From contig NZ_LGDY01000117.1 of NCBI RefSeq assembly GCF_001279525.1, forward strand, positions 9,541-73,540: DNA of 64,000 nt. The letters are read 5' to 3'. Both the position numbers and the translations under genes were made by a program. The notes beneath the pieces were generated by a model that did not search any database, was not told the DNA's origin, and worked only from the letters and a program-made list of their open reading frames with translations. How positions within the stretch are numbered: the first letter of the stretch is position 1; every line of letters starts with the position of its first letter. This document shows positions 18,601-30,600 of this stretch, in pieces. The DNA is from Nocardia sp. NRRL S-836. GTDB lineage: Bacteria > Actinomycetota > Actinomycetes > Mycobacteriales > Pseudonocardiaceae.

Positions 18601-21600
18601 GCCGGGTGCGGCCGAGCAGGTGGCGCGCAACGCAACCGCTGGTGTGAGCTCGTTGCTCAACAGGGGTTTCCGGTTGCCCAGCGGGGACCAGTTCCACGTG
18701 AGCCTGGAGTTCACCACCGATCCCGCGGAGGCGCACACCAGCGTCGAGGTCGCCGCGGGGGCCACCGACCAGCTGCACTGGAACCCGGCCGCCAGCCCCG
18801 AGGAGCTGGCGCACGAGGTGCTGCACTACCTCGGTGCTCCCGACGAGCACCAGGACTCGCTGCGCGTGTTCCAGCGGCACGCGACCAGCTCCGGCGTGCA
18901 CCTCGACGACGGCGGCATGATGGGTGACGACCTGCACGGCTCCGAGCCGGGACTGCGGCCGCGTCACCTGTGGCTGGTCGAACGCACCGCCCACAGCCAG
19001 GTCATGGTGCCGGACACCAGGCTCGAACCGCCCGGCCCGGCCACCGTGCCGCCCCCGCCCGGCTGGACCCCGTCGGCGAGCACCGCACCGGACACCCAGC
19101 CCGCGCAGCCGTGGTCCGACGGGGAGGTCGAGGGCGCTGCCCGCCCGACGCCGGCCTCGACCATGCCCGGTGTCTTCCCCACCGGTGAGAGCGTCCACGC
19201 AGGCCTCCGCCCACCGCAGGCCCACAGGCCCAACCTCGACGGCGTCGGCCTGGTCGAGTCGGTGCTGCGAAGCGCGGCTTTCCAGCGCACGCCGGTCCCG
19301 CACGCGGCACCGGTCGTCGGTTCCGACGCGGTGAAGTCCACTGTGGACAGGATTCTGGCCGACGTTCGGCAGAACCCGCAGAACCACGACCACGCCGGTC
19401 TGAACCCGAACGCCCTGTCCGCCTGGGTGGCGAGCAGGGTGGACGCCGACACGCTCGCGAAGTTCCACCTGGACCTGGAGCCGGACCCCGGCGCTCCCAG
19501 CACCGACGCCAAGGTCCGGCAGTGGCGGGACAACCTCGCCAACGACCTCGCGAACGGCTCGTCGAGGCGCTGGGACGTCGTCAACGCGGGCCTGGACGCG
19601 AACGGCATGACAGCGGGCGACGTCGAGGTCCTCGACCACGTCACGCGGTCGGTGAAGGAGAACGGCGCGATGCCGACTTCGGCCGACCTCATCGCCAAGG
19701 GCGTCGAAACGCCGTCCTGGAACGACTCCCAGGTCGGCCGGCACCTGCCCGACACCGTCGCCCGCGCGTTGGACGTGCAGCTCGTCGTCGAGAACGACGG
19801 CGTGCAGATCTTCCACGGCAGCCCGTTCTCACCGCGGGTGCGGATCAGCTCTCACAACGGCACGTTCAGCGCGCTCGGTGGCACGACGCCGCAGGAGGTC
19901 AGGACCGGCTTCGATGCCTGGCTCAGCGCCAGGTCCGCCGAGGAGGTCAACCAGGTCGTCGTCGACCTGGGCAGGGGCGGCCAGAACCCGGAACTGCTCG
20001 CCGTGGCGCAGAACATGCTGCTCGTCAAGCGGGCGACGGAGCACCCCGGCGGTCCCCAGGGTTACCTGAAGGACCTGCTGGACCAGCGGGTGAAGCTCGA
20101 GCAGCGGATCGAGGACACGAGGTCCAGGTCCACCTGGAAGCCCGAGGTGCTGCGGTTCAAGACGGACCGCGAGAACGAGGCCCGGATCGCGGAGGACGTC
20201 AAGCGCGACATCGATCTCCTCGGCAACATCGACAGCCAGATCGGCACCCTCCAGGCAGCCCCGGCCATCGGCCTGATCCACGCACTCGAGACCCGCGTCG
20301 GCGGTCCGACCGCGGACGGGCTCCCGACCCTCGGGCAGGACGCCCGCAGGCAGCTCGAGGAGCACGTGGCCGCGCAGATCGCGGCGGCGGGGAACGCCGG
20401 GTTCGACACCACCCGCATGGAGGACCTGCGGACGCGGCTGCTGAACGAGACCGACGCGCGCACCGCGATGGCCCAGATCAGCCGGAACGGTCTGGAGGGG
20501 CTGACCACCCAGGTGGGCAAAGCCGAACAGATCTTGCGGGACTACCGAGCGGGCAAGGACGATCACACCGGTTTCAACGGCCTCATGAACCGCTTGTTCG
20601 GCAGCGGCGAGGACTACCGCGACTTCGACTTCACCGGGCAGATCGCCGACGCCGAGGCGTTGGTGAAGCAGTCGAGGCTCCACCTGGAGATCGCGAACGA
20701 CCCCGCCTACCGCAACCGCGTCGAGAAAGCACTGAACGTGCACGCCATCCAGCAGCGGCTGGACGGGCTCCTGCAGCGCGGCGAGGCGGCCAAAGCCCGG
20801 AACGAGGAGCGCGAAGCGGCGGCTCGGGCCCAGGCGCGGCAGGAGCAGGACGCTCGTGACGCCCAGCTGCGGCGCGAGGTCCAGGAGCACACGGCGTTCA
20901 AGGCGTCGCTGTTCGGCAAGTCCGACGCCGAGCTGCGCGACCTCGCCGAGCAGTACCACGACGACGGGGACCGCTCGTTCGAGATCGAGCAGATGCTGCG
21001 CAACCAGGAGATCGCCCGGAAGGAAGGCGGCGTCGGCCGGCACCTCCAGGACCTCCAGGGCGACATCCAGAGGATCCAGAGCCAGATCAACGACCTGAAG
21101 CACATCAGCGACGCACTGCCGGACGCGTTCAAGACCGAGCTGATGCGCACCGAGCAGGCGCAGCGCCGGCGGGAGCAGGAAAACCTCCGGACGGAGGGGA
21201 TGCGGCTCACCACCGAGCTGCGGAGCCTGCAGCACGACCGGAACGACGCGCTCACCGCGTACGCGCTGAACCTGCCGTCCGACCCGGACGCGCCGGGCTG
21301 GCGGCAGGTGTCGCCACAGGACGTCGAGAACCTCGAACGCCACGTCGCCGACCTGGTCGACAACGCGCGTGCGGCCGGTCAGCCGACCCCGGAGCTGGAG
21401 GCCCTGTACGAGAGGATCCAACGGATCCGGCTGCTCGACACGGGCGAGGTCCAGCCGCATCGGCCCGACGACGCCGCCGCGCCGGCCCTCTCCGAGGCGG
21501 ACGGCGAGGCGGCCGGCGAGGTTCAGCCGGAGCAGTCCCAGCCCGACGCCCAGGCGGCCGGCCGGCAGGACCCGCAGGCCGCGGTGCCCGAACGGCCACG

Positions 21601-24600
21601 TGGCCCGTTCATGCAGGATCCGGCGTCCCGTCCCGCCGTGCCGGACGTGGACCTCGTCGTCCCCGGTGGCTTCGGTCCCCTCAAGGAGGGCACGCCGCCG
21701 CAGGCGTTCGCGGCATCGCTCTACGGCCTCGACATCGCGACGCTGCGGGAGATGCGGCAGGACCCGTCCTACGGCGGCAACCGGGAGCGCGTGGCCGCGA
21801 TCCAGCACGCGCTCGACATCTCCCGCCACGCCATCGGCGGTCCTCAGGCCTACGACGCCCTGCTGCGGTCGGCCCGGCAGGGGCTCGCCGACGCCGAAGC
21901 CGCCAACGGCCGCTGGGAAGCCTCGAACCTGGTGTCCGACGCGCTCAAGACGGCGTCGATGCTGCACGAGCAGGAGGTCCGCCGCGAGCAGGCCCGGCGC
22001 GACATCCAGTGGCACCGGAAGCGGGTCGAGCAGCTCACGAACGACCGCGAGGCCTCGCTGACCGCGTACGCGTTGCAGCAGCCCGCGGACCCGGACTCCT
22101 ACGGCTGGAGGCAGTTCGGCGACGCCGACATCACGGCCGTGCGGAACCACCTCGACCAGCAGATCCGGCACGCGCGGGCGGGCGGGCACGACATCGCGCA
22201 CCTCGAGGCGCTGCGGAACTTCACGCGGGAGGTCCAGGAAGCGCGGCAGCGCACCGGCGTGGACACCCGCACCGTGGGACCGGACGCCGCCACGGACGTG
22301 CGGACGCGCCCGGCACCGCCGGCACCCGGAACGCCGCGCGGCGGGTCCGAGACGCGACCCACCCCGGTCGTCGACGGCCCCGACCTCGGAAAGCCGTTCG
22401 GGCACGGCCTGTTCGAGGCGCTGGAGCAGGGCGTCACCCTCGCGCCCCGGCCGCCGCACCTGCGTGACGGGGAGTGGACCTCGCCCGCGCCCGCCGACGG
22501 ACTGCCGCTCACCCGTGAGCAGATCAGCGACGAGCTCGGGATCCCGGTGGAGAACCAGCGCCGGCTCCAGTGGCTGGCGGACTGGCTGAACGTGGTGCTG
22601 GACGTGCGGCCCACGAACCCGGACTCGGTGCGGTGGCTCGAGAACGGGGCCGTGCCGAAGCCGAAGGACATCAAGGCGAAGTCCATCAGCGCCGTCGACG
22701 TGCACCTCGGCGCCGCGCGGGACGACATCGGCCTGGTGGGCTTCTTCGACCCGACGCTCCCGGCCGACCTCGCCGAGCTGTCCGAGTCGGACCAGCGCAA
22801 GGTGACCGCGAGGTTCCACAACAGGCGCGAGGAGTTCACCGTCCTCGCGGACGAGATGGCGGAGCTGGAGCGCCAGGGCCGCTACCAGGTGCGTGGCGGA
22901 GTCGTGCGGGCCTGGTCCGACGGCGAGTTCAAGCCGGTGACCGGCGACCACGACATCTTCCACATCAGGCACATCGACGACGGCGAGCCGTTGGACGAGG
23001 CCGACTACAACGCCGTCCTGGACATGCTCCTCAGGCGCGGGACGGGTGTTCAGCACGGAGCACACCTGTACTGGACGCCGGAGGGCGCGTTCCAGCACAA
23101 GATCTTCACGGACATCGTGCGCCGGCACCAGGCGGACGCCGAGGACGCCGAGCCGCTGGTCCGGTTCGACCCCGGCCAGCCTCCGCGCCTCGTGTACGCG
23201 GACCCGTTGCCGGACAACGCTCCTGCCGCGGTGCCCACCGAACCTGCCGGCGAGCGGCTCGGTTCGGCGCAGGACCTGGTCGCCGGAGCGGAAGCAGACC
23301 TGCGGAACGGGGGCGGCGACGACCCGCAGCGGCTGGGCGACGAGCTTGCCGGGCGGCGCACGCGGTCCGCGTCGGGGCGGCCCCGGTTGTTCGGCGGTGC
23401 CGAGCAGGACATGGTGTCGGTGCTGGACCTTCCGCCGTTCCTCGCGCAGGGCACGGCTCTCGGCTCGGCGCGGGTGACCCGGGTCGGAGGAACCGCCGCC
23501 GTGCGAGGGGAGCTGGGCAGGCTGCTGCCGGGCGCCGGCGCTGACCGGCTCGACGCGATCGAGCGGGCGCTGCGCGACGACGTCGAGTCCGCCCTGAGCG
23601 GGCAGCACTTCGCCGTGCTCGACGGGCAGCGGTGGCGTGACGTCGAGGTCCGGGCTCAGGTGCGCGGCGGCAAGATCACCACTCAGCCGGGCACCGCCGG
23701 GGCTTCGCATTCGGCCGAACTGGACGTCGAGTTCACCGTTCGCCTGGACGGCGACCTCACGGACCACCCCGTCGACGGGCGGATCCTCGCTGAGGTGCCC
23801 GCGGACCTGATCGGCCTCACCCCGCCGGCGTCGGCCGGCGGCACGCCCGACCCCGATGCCGCAAGCGTGCTCCAGCACCCGGAGGCGGTCGCCGGTGCCA
23901 GCGCGCACCTCCGGACGGCCGCGGCACCGCGCTTCCCGGCCGAGGCGGACGCGGCCGCTCCGCCTCGCCGCGATTCGCCGTTGCGGTTCCCCGACCTCCT
24001 CGGCGCCTACCACCGGGACACGGCGGGACTGGACCGGCTTCGCCTGTCCGACGCCGAGTTCCGCACCGCGGTCGCCGAGTTCTCGCACCTGGTCGGAGCG
24101 GGTGACCTCGTGCCGCGGACCCCGGAGCTGGGTGACGCGCGCGCACTGCTGGACGCCGCTCTCGCCGAGACGAGCGACCGCGAGCTGAGCAGGCAGGTGC
24201 GGGCGTTCGCGAACGACGCCCTGCTGCTCTCCTCGCTCGTCCCGGTCCGGAACGGCGCGGAGCTTCGGCTGCTGACTACGGATCGGCTGCGCGACGCGCT
24301 GACCGGGGTCGCGGGAGTCCTGCACAGGGGCGGGAACCCGTTCACCGACGAGGCGTCGCCGTGGATGGGCGTCGGCCACCGGCGCACCGACCCGTTGCCC
24401 GTCCGGCTGGTCGAGCTCGGCCTGCTGGACGTTCCACCCGCCGTGCGTGTGGCGGTGCGGCAGGACCCGGTGTTCCAGGACCTGCTGGCGAAGCCGGACG
24501 TGCTGGCCGACGTCCTGTTCGCCGTGCCCGCCACCACCGAGGACGCGGTCGAGCAGGCGTTCGTCACGGCCGTGGAGGCGAGGACCGGGGCGTCACCCGC

Positions 24601-27600
24601 GTCGATCCTGTCCCGGCTGGCCCACGGCACGACCGACGAGCTGGCCGCTGAGCTGAAGAACGCCGACACCGGGTGGCGGCAGGAGCACGACGTCGATCCG
24701 GACGCGGCACGTGACCTGGCGGCTCGCTGGACGCGGGCGATGCGCGACCACACGGGTTCGGACGGCGCCCAGCAGGCGGCACTGCTGCTGCTCAACGCTC
24801 CCGCGCCGACCGATCCCGAGGTGCTCCGGCAGGTCGGCGGGACGCCGCGGCCGACCGCCCGGCCGGCCGGCGACTGGGCGCCGGACAGCGCCCGGCGCGA
24901 GTGGTGGCGCGCCGCCGACCCGGCTGTCGCACCCGATCACCGGATCGCGAACCCGGTGTCGTTGCGGGACATCGGCGAGGAGCACCGCACCGGTCCGGCG
25001 ACCGTCGTCAGCTCCGAGGACAGCGGCTTCACCCGCGCACGACGTCCGTGGCGCGGCACGATCGGCTACGACCTGCGGCCGATCGAGGTCACTCGCGAAG
25101 ACGGCTCGACCGTGCCCGTGCGGCTGCACACCGTGCGGCTCCAGCTGGAGCACGCCGGCCGCGCGCAGCCGGACCTCACCGAGTACGGGAACCGCGTGCG
25201 GGCGGCGGCGGACCGGTACTTCAACCAGGGCTACCGCCTGCCCACCGGTGAGCAGCTGCTGGTGGACGTCGAGCTCACCGACCGCCCGGACGCGCACGGC
25301 ACCGTCCACGTCACCGACCCCGGCACGCTCGTCGACCAGACCCGCTGGCCGGCGGACGCGACGGACGTCCAGCTCGCCCACGAGCTGGGGCACTTCCTCG
25401 GGTTGTACGACGAGTACTTCGTCCGGGGCGACGAGGCACCGGTCTTCCAGCACCGCGACGGCGCGGGCCGCGTCGCCACCGGTGCCGGTCTGATGACCGC
25501 GACGGCGAGCAGCTCCGCGGACGTCGTGCTGGAGCCGCGCAACCTGCAGCTGCTGCGGGACCGCGCGGACGCCCTGGTCGGTGCGGATCCGCGGCCGGCA
25601 CCGCGGCCCGCGCGGGCCGACCGGCCGGGCCCCGGCTTCCTCGCCACCGACCAGGACGTGCGGGACTTCCGCGCTGACCCGGAGATGGCGTTCTACCTGG
25701 ACCAGGCCGCCACCATCAGGTCGGAACACCCGCACCTGGCGTCGACCGGCGAGGCGGAGCTGGCCGCCGTGTACGCCTACACGCACTCGTACTCCGGCAA
25801 GATCGAGGAGCACCTGCGCAACGGTGCCCACCCCGACCTGGCTCCGCTGACCCGCCTCCTGTCGTCCGCGATCACCCGCATCCCGACCCGCTACACCGGC
25901 ACGGTGACGCGAACCATGAACGCGGTGCCGGAAGGCACGTTCGTGGTGGGCGAGCGCTACACCGACCACGGCATCTTCCGCGGCAGCCAGGGCGGCCCGA
26001 CCATCGGCGAGCCGAGGCCGGTGATCGTCACCGCGCTGGTGCACGACGGCGCGGTGATCATGTCGGCGTCCAGGTTCGGGAGCGAGCGCGAGGTGGTCCT
26101 CCCACCGCTCACCGAGTTCGACGTGATCGACGTCCGGGAGGACGGCGGCAAGAAGCGGGTGACGCTGCGCCAGGCCGAGCCGACGCCCACGCGGATCACG
26201 CCACCGTTCACCCAGCCCATCGGACAGCTGACCACCAGGACCGACTTCGGCGACCGGATGGACGACGAGGCGGCGTTGCGGCACCTGGTCGCGGACGCGG
26301 CCGAGAAGCCGTCCGCCCTGTCCACGGGGGACACCCGCGCGTTCCCGGTGGCGCGCGAACGGGTGGTGCGGCAGCTCGGCTTCCAGAAACCGGTCGAGCA
26401 CCCGGAGCATCCCGGCGAGCCCGCCGTGGTGGAGTTCGTGGCGTGGCGGTCGGCCGCGCAGCTCGACGCCTACGTGCGCGAGCAGCTCGTCACCGAGCAC
26501 GCCGGGCTGCTCGGCGGCAGCGGTGAGGGCAACGTCAGCTTCGTCGTCACCACGGGCAAGGCACGGCTGGTCGACCGTCCGGGCACCGGCAGCGTGCCGA
26601 TGCTGCCTCCGGGCACCACCCTCCGGGTGACCTCGGTCGACCGGGCGGACGACTGGACCGGCCGGACCACCGTCCACCTCACCGACGCGCGCGATGCCGA
26701 CGTCGCGACCGCGGCACTGGACGCGCCGCGACCGCCGCGCATGCCCTCGGAGGACACCGAGCAGGCCGGCGCGGTCGCCGAAGCCGGCGAACAGCCGATG
26801 ACCGCGGAGGAACCGCACGGGTCCACTGTGGAGACATCGGCGGCCCTGTCCGTGTTCGACGTGCTCGTGCCGACGACCGCGGCCCCCGCGGCGGAGGGTG
26901 CGCTCGCGCAGGAGATCAGCGATCTGGCGACCTCGGTGCTCGACAACGCGGAGCACTTCGGCAAGCAGACCGGTGTGTGGCTGGTCGATCCGGCGGTGGA
27001 CGCGCTCACGCTGGAGCGCCAGCGCAGCGCGGTGCTGGGCCTGGTGGCGGACCGGCGGTTCTTCACCGTGGTCGCGCACGCGGGTCAGGACGGCGAGCCG
27101 CGGTTCGCCGGCCGGCCGATCACCGCCCAGGTGATGAGTGCCCTGCTGGTCCGGTTGCACGACCGGGGTGTGTGGTCGCCGGGCAAGCCGTTGCGGTTCG
27201 TGTCGTGCGGGCTCGGCTCGACGAACGCGTTCAGCTACGTGCCGGCCGTGCTGCGTGCGGTTCACGTGGCGCGGGGCGTGCGGGCCGAGGCGTATGCGGC
27301 GAGCACGTCGGTGTGGTCTGTGCCGGACCGGCGGAACCCGGCCGGACCGGCCGCGCTGGTGGTGGCCGGTCAGGTCGGGTTCCTGGCCAGCGGTGCGCCG
27401 GCGATCACCGGTGACGGGAGCTGGCTGCACTTCCGGATCGACGCCGCGGGGGAGGTCGCCGCGCCGACGCGGCACAGCGCTCACCTGCGGTCCGGTTCCG
27501 GGACCCCGGTCTTCACCGAGCTGTCCGGGATCGGCGTTCTGCTGCCGCGGAGTGCGGGTCTGATCAAGGAGTCCGACCCGGACGCGGTGCCGTTCGGGCC

Positions 27601-30600
27601 GCACCCGGTGCGGCCCGGCGGAGAGGTCGTGGCGTCGACGCAGGTGCGGTTCTCCTCGGGTGCGACGGTCACCGAGCTGACGACGGTCCTCGCCCCACTC
27701 GTGGCCAGGGCTGTCGAGCTGCACGGCAACGGCCGGGACGTGGACGTGCGCGTCGAGGGCAGGCTCGGCAACAACCCGGTGCACTCGCGGGCGCTTCAGC
27801 AGGGCAGGGCGCGGGTGCAGGCGGTTGTGGACCACCTCCGGGCCGAGCTGGACGTCCGCCGTGGGGAAACCGTGGACGTCGGCGGGCCGGAGCCGGCAGG
27901 TCCCGGCCGTCGCGTGCTGGAACGTCCGGGCACGCGGGAGTTCCGGACTCGTCGCACGGTGGACGTGTCGGTGGTGGACCACGGCGAGCTGGTCGATGGC
28001 ACGGGTTCGATCTCGATCTCGGGGTCGGTCGCCGAGGACACGTCCAGCCTGGAGGCCGAGGCCGCTTCGTCGGTGGACGGGGCCGCCTCGTCGGTGGACG
28101 ACGTCACCGAGCTGGCCGTCCTGGTGCTCGACGGGACCGAACCGATCGGGGACGGCGACGGTGTCTGGTTGGTCGACCCGGCCGAGGACCAGGACGCCAC
28201 GGCACGTCAGCGTGCCGCGGTGCGCGATCTCGCGGCGGACAGGCGGTTCTTCACGGTGGCGGTCAACGCCACGGTCAACGGTGAGCTCCAGTTCGCCGGC
28301 CGGCAGATCACCCCCGAGGTGATGACCGCTGTGCTGGTCCAGTTGCACAAGTGGGGTGAGTGGTCGCCGGGCAGGCCGTTGCGGTTCGCGTCGAGCGGGC
28401 TCGGCACCGGGCACTCCGCCGGGTACGTGCCCGCCGTGTTGCGCGGGCTGCACGCGGAGCTGGGTGTCAGGGCCGAGGCCTACGCGGCCGACACCGCCGT
28501 CTGGTCCATGCCGGATCGGAGGAACCCGTCCGCGAAGGCCACCCTGGTGGTGGCCAAGCAGGTCGGTGTCAGGGGCAACGGCACACCCGCTGTGACCGAT
28601 GACGGGCACTGGTTGCACTACGCGTTCGCCGCGGACAGTTCGGACGTCGCCGCGCCGACGTCGCACAGGGCTCATGTGACCGGCGCGACGGAGAGCCCGA
28701 GCTACACGGAGCTGATCGGGATCTCGGTCCTGAACAAGCCCAGCGCGAGGCTGATCAAGGAGTCCATTCCGGACGCGATCCCGTTCAGCGCGCCGCTGCG
28801 GCTGGAGGAGGCCGGCGACCACGTCGTCAACGGGCGGCCGGTGCGGGACGTCCGGCGAGGCAGCGTCGTGCCGCGGCAGGTCTTCAACGACCAGCAGCGC
28901 GCACAGCTCGGCAGGCAGGGCGTCAAGGTGATCGTGGTCAGCAACGACACCCCGGTCGGCAACGCGCTGGACGCGATCAGGACGAGCCTGCCCACCGAGG
29001 CGCCGCGGGAGCACGCGCGGATCGCGGGCGAGCTGGACGCCTTCAAGACCGGCGACCGCGTCGCCGTGGACCTCCACGCGATCGGGTCTGCAGCGGGCAT
29101 CCAGATCCACGTCCTGCACCAGAACGGCTCGTGGACGTCGCACGGCCCGGTGACCGGGCGCCCGGTGCACATCGTGGCCAGCGAGGTCGACGGCGTGCCC
29201 CAGTACCTGGCCACCGAGGTGGACGTCCAGATCGGACGGGCGGGCATCCGCTATCCCGGCCCCACCACCCAGACGTGGGGCAATGACAAGCACTTGGCAC
29301 ACCGCGGTCTGTTCGAGGTCGAGACGATCGCGGGTGAGCACTTCGTGCGGCTGTACACCGCGGTGGCGAACCCGGCGGCAATCGGCTCGAAGCACAAGGA
29401 CGTCCGCCAGGACGACAACGGCGATGTGACCCTCACCAGCGGCGACGCTCCGGAGTTCTGGGTGAACGCCGGGCGTCCGCTCCGCGCGATCCAGTGGGTG
29501 GCCAAGTACCAGCGCGAATGGGCGCACAACCCCGAGATGAAGCCGGTGCTGCGGTCCTACCTGCTTCCTCTGGAGAACTACTACGCCCTGACGGACAACA
29601 CGAAGATCGAGGGCGACCCGGTGGCGACCGCGGCGGGCGACCTGACGACGAACGTCGACCAGACCGCCGACGTCAACCAGTTCGGTGTCCGGGGCAGGGA
29701 CTGGAAGTCGCTGCTGCGGGACGTCCGTCCGGGTTCGTTGGTGACCTACGCGTCGGACAGGAGCGCCGGGTACCCGTTGCAGGAGTGGGCCGGACGCCAG
29801 GAGCACCTGTCCGACCTGTACACGAGGCTTGGGATCCCGGTCGACTTCGACCCGGTCGCGCTGGGCCACCGCAACGACCCGTGGTTCGAGTGGTCGAAGG
29901 GGCAGAACGAGACCGAATGGCGGTTCAGCGGTTTCCGCAACAAACCGGAGGTGCTGCGCCAGCTGGCGATCGATCTCAGGAGCCACCTCGTCATGTGGAC
30001 CCGCGACGACCCGAACCCCGAGAACAGGGCGGCCGCGCCGCTGGCCGATCCCGCGTTCGACTCCATCCCGGGACAGGCGAGGACGGGCACCAGGAAGGAA
30101 CTGACCGAGGCCCAGAAGGTGGCCGGGCTCAACAGGTTCATCAACACCTGCGGCCCGCCCTCGCAGAACCTCGACCAGATCAACCGCGTGGTGGAAGCCA
30201 GTGTCACGACGATCTTGGACCGGACGGTCGCGCCCGGCACCGTCATCCCGCTGGGCAAGGGCCAACCGATCAAGGTGATCAAGGACGCGATGAACGCGTC
30301 GCTGGACCGGGTCAAGAAGGACATCACGAACGCCATCAACCTGGCGGTCCGGTCTCCCGAGGCCAAGGGATCGCCGGAACCGGTGGACGAGGCCGGTCTC
30401 AAGTACCTCATCGCGAACGGCGGTCCCCGAGGTTCGTTCGCCGACGCGGTGCTCGCCGACGTCATGGTCTCCGCCGCGATGTCGACGGCCGTGGACCCGC
30501 GGTTCGCGATGATCGCGAAGGCCGGTGGCGCCGGCGAGCCGGTACCGGGGCTCGAGCCCTTGGTGCGGGAGGGTTTGAAGCGCGTCGCACTGCGCAAGTT

